Positions 62,425-64,000 of a DNA stretch of 64,000 bases are shown piece by piece (within the stretch, counting starts at the first letter, position 1; every line of letters begins with the position of its first letter). The position numbers and the translations under genes are program-made. The notes beneath the pieces are model-generated. The model ran no database searches, was not told the DNA's origin, and was given only the letters and a program-made list of their open reading frames with translations. This DNA is from Bacteroidetes bacterium MED-G17 (GTDB taxonomy: Bacteria > Bacteroidota > Bacteroidia > NS11-12g > UBA9320): assembly GCA_002457675.1 (NCBI GenBank), contig NTKK01000002.1, positions 62,001-126,000 of the forward strand, in the 5' to 3' direction.

Positions 62425-63309
62425 TTCCAAGCTGCCTTTATTTCTGTTTTGGGTAAACCCAATGCGGGAAAATCCACCCTTATAAATGCGCTGCTTGGCG
62501 ATTCTTTAATGATCACCAACCGCAAAGCACAAACCACACGCTACCGAACCAAAGGGATCTTATCGACAGCACATTATCAATTGATTTTTTCAGACACACC
62601 TGGTTTTTTGGAACCCAACAACCTTTTGCAAAAAGGCATGCTCAATGAAATAAATGCTTCTTTTGTTGATGCAGATTTGTTCTATCTGCTGGCGGATTTG
62701 AGTGATCCAGAACCGCTAGATTTTTTGGAAAAACAGCAAATTGATGTCCCATGGAAAAAAAGCATCTTGGTGCTGAACAAAATGGATCTTATTGACCAAG
62801 AGCTGTTGGAAGAAAAAATTGAGTACCTGCTCACCCAGGTAAAACCAAGAAGTTTTGTGCCAATTTCTGCAAGCCATAAGTTTAATCTAGAAACCTTGCT
62901 GAAACAAAGCCTTGAATTGGCACCCGTGCATCCACCCTATTATCCAGAAGAAGAGGTAAGCGACAGGAATGTGCGTTTTTTTATTGAAGAGATTATACGC
63001 AACCATATACTTACGCTCTACCAAGAAGAAATACCCTATGGTGTGCATGTGCAAATAGAGCGCTACTTGACTGGCAAAAAGTTGGACAAAATTTATGTGC
63101 ACATACTCAGCGAAAGAGATAGCCAGAAAAAAATATTGATTGGCAAAGGCGGTGAAAAAATCAAAAAACTGGGCACCAAAAGTCGTGTAGAAATTGAGCA
63201 GTTCATTGAGAAAAGGGTGTTTTTAGACCTCTCAGTAAAAATATTGCCCAAATGGCGAGAGAAAGAAAGCTTTTTAAAGAAACAAGGGTTTAGATTTGAA
63301 AAGAAATGA
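62419..63309 (+). CDS. era: GTPase Era
   Basis: Ribosome-assembly GTPase, 296 residues. G1 [10 protein letters not shown]3 DTPGF, G4 NKMD, and a C-terminal KH domain with GKGG. GTG 62419 is chosen; the frame is open upstream across the tRNA, where it cannot be coding. A TACTTTTG element at 62407-62414 precedes it. The stop overlaps the der ATG (ATGA). Confidence 0.95.
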   Translation: MQFQAAFISVLGKPNAGKSTLINALLGDSLMITNRKAQTTRYRTKGILSTAHYQLIFSDTPGFLEPNNLLQKGMLNEINASFVDADLFYLLADLSDPEPLDFLEKQQIDVPWKKSILVLNKMDLIDQELLEEKIEYLLTQVKPRSFVPISASHKFNLETLLKQSLELAPVHPPYYPEEEVSDRNVRFFIEEIIRNHILTLYQEEIPYGVHVQIERYLTGKKLDKIYVHILSERDSQKKILIGKGGEKIKKLGTKSRVEIEQFIEKRVFLDLSVKILPKWREKESFLKKQGFRFEKK

Positions 63310-64000
63310 GTGCGCTGGTGGCTATAGTGGGGCGCCCAAATGTGGGCAAATCAACTTTGTTTAACCGTTTGGTTGGGGAAAGGAAAGCAATAGTAGAAGA
63401 TATTTCTGGGGTAACACGCGATCGAAATTACGGCAGCTCTGAATGGAATGGTATGCCTTTTGACGTGGTAGATACTGGTGGTTTTGTAGAAAGCTCCACG
63501 GATGTTTTTGAAAAGGAAATTAAAAAGCAGGTATTGCTTACCTTAGAAGAAGCCAGCATCATCTTACTGGTGGTGGATGTAACTACAGGCATTACCTCGC
63601 TCGATGACGATATAGTAAAATTGCTAAGAAAATCGAGCAAACCCTGCTTCTTGATTGTCAACAAAGTAGACAATGACGAACGCTTATTTGCCGCCTATGA
63701 GTTTTTGTCCTTGGGTTTTGAAAGAACCTTTAACCTGTCAGCCATAACCGGAAGCGGTAGTGGAGAGCTTCTAGATGAATTGGTGAACTTTTTGCCCAAA
63801 GAAGAAGAAATAGAAAAAGAGGAAGGAATTCCTACGGTTGCCTTAATTGGCAGACCCAATGTAGGGAAATCATCTTTGTTCAACTTATTGCTTGGTGAGG
63901 AACGGTCTATTGTAACCAATATCGCTGGCACCACGAGAGATATGGTGCTTGAACGCTTCAATAAGTTTGGTAAAACCTTTGATTTGGTAGACACAGCAGG
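63306..64000 (+). CDS. der: GTPase Der (EngA), 5' part only
   Basis: Tandem-GTPase ribosome assembly factor, truncated by the window edge. First G domain opens [18 protein letters not shown] with DTGGF and NKVD; the second opens [18 protein letters not shown] and reaches DTAG at the edge. Follows era with an ATGA overlap, an order common in Bacteroidota. Confidence 0.96.
   Translation, partial: MSALVAIVGRPNVGKSTLFNRLVGERKAIVEDISGVTRDRNYGSSEWNGMPFDVVDTGGFVESSTDVFEKEIKKQVLLTLEEASIILLVVDVTTGITSLDDDIVKLLRKSSKPCFLIVNKVDNDERLFAAYEFLSLGFERTFNLSAITGSGSGELLDELVNFLPKEEEIEKEEGIPTVALIGRPNVGKSSLFNLLLGEERSIVTNIAGTTRDMVLERFNKFGKTFDLVDTA

Overview
The window is low-GC chromosomal DNA from a member of the phylum Bacteroidota. 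The evidence is consistent: promoters of the Bacteroidota primary-sigma type (TTG, about 20 bases, TAnnTTTG), a type IX secretion C-terminal sorting-domain fragment, a TonB-dependent receptor, a small NusG-family antiterminator, and several short conserved proteins typical of that phylum. I cannot place it below phylum level from sequence alone.

Positions 1-20100 are mostly housekeeping. They hold an M1 aminopeptidase, a GroES-like protein, a NusG paralogue, tRNA-Phe, a two-gene HdrD-like iron-sulfur reductase, YbaB, an alkyltransferase-like protein, a TlpA-type thioredoxin lipid- or envelope-associated protein, two kynurenine-pathway enzymes, TatA, GatA, a degenerate lytic transglycosylase with a SGNH esterase, a DUF4197 lipoprotein, Pgk, a cyclophilin, TadA and a calcium/sodium antiporter. 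Positions 62316-64000 return to core genes: initiator tRNA-Met, era and the start of der.

Positions about 20140-62160 are accessory and form one large contractile injection system (CIS) locus of the Afp/PVC/MAC (eCIS) family. Its left edge carries the tail of a decayed type IX-secreted protein. Next come two putative cargo genes (one with a DUF4157 domain), each followed by a small acidic protein that looks like a dedicated chaperone. A reverse-strand gene for a membrane-anchored STAND-like NTPase with a beta-propeller follows. From 28622 to 53794 runs one near-continuous forward operon: a PLD-like/Ig protein, a DUF4407 membrane protein, a secreted protein, a GH18-fold membrane protein, a small two-helix membrane protein, the Afp16-type cap protein, an unknown gene, sheath, tube, an intra-operon hairpin, second tube, DUF5908 protein, LysM adaptor, VgrG-like spike, PAAR tip, gp25-like wedge, two large baseplate J-type proteins, a fibre-like protein, a 1489-residue tape-measure protein and the AAA+ ATPase. 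Facing it is a five-gene reverse operon: TonB receptor, GNAT acetyltransferase, outer-membrane barrel, a second membrane-anchored propeller protein and a twelve-helix transporter-like protein.

Read together, the particle parts are complete (cap, sheath, two tubes, baseplate, spike, tip, tape measure, ATPase), but the locus also encodes an unusual number of envelope proteins within the same operon and on both flanks. This raises the possibility of an envelope-docked CIS rather than a simple freely released one. No cargo gene carries a toxin domain I can name. No stretch above 300 bases is without a gene.
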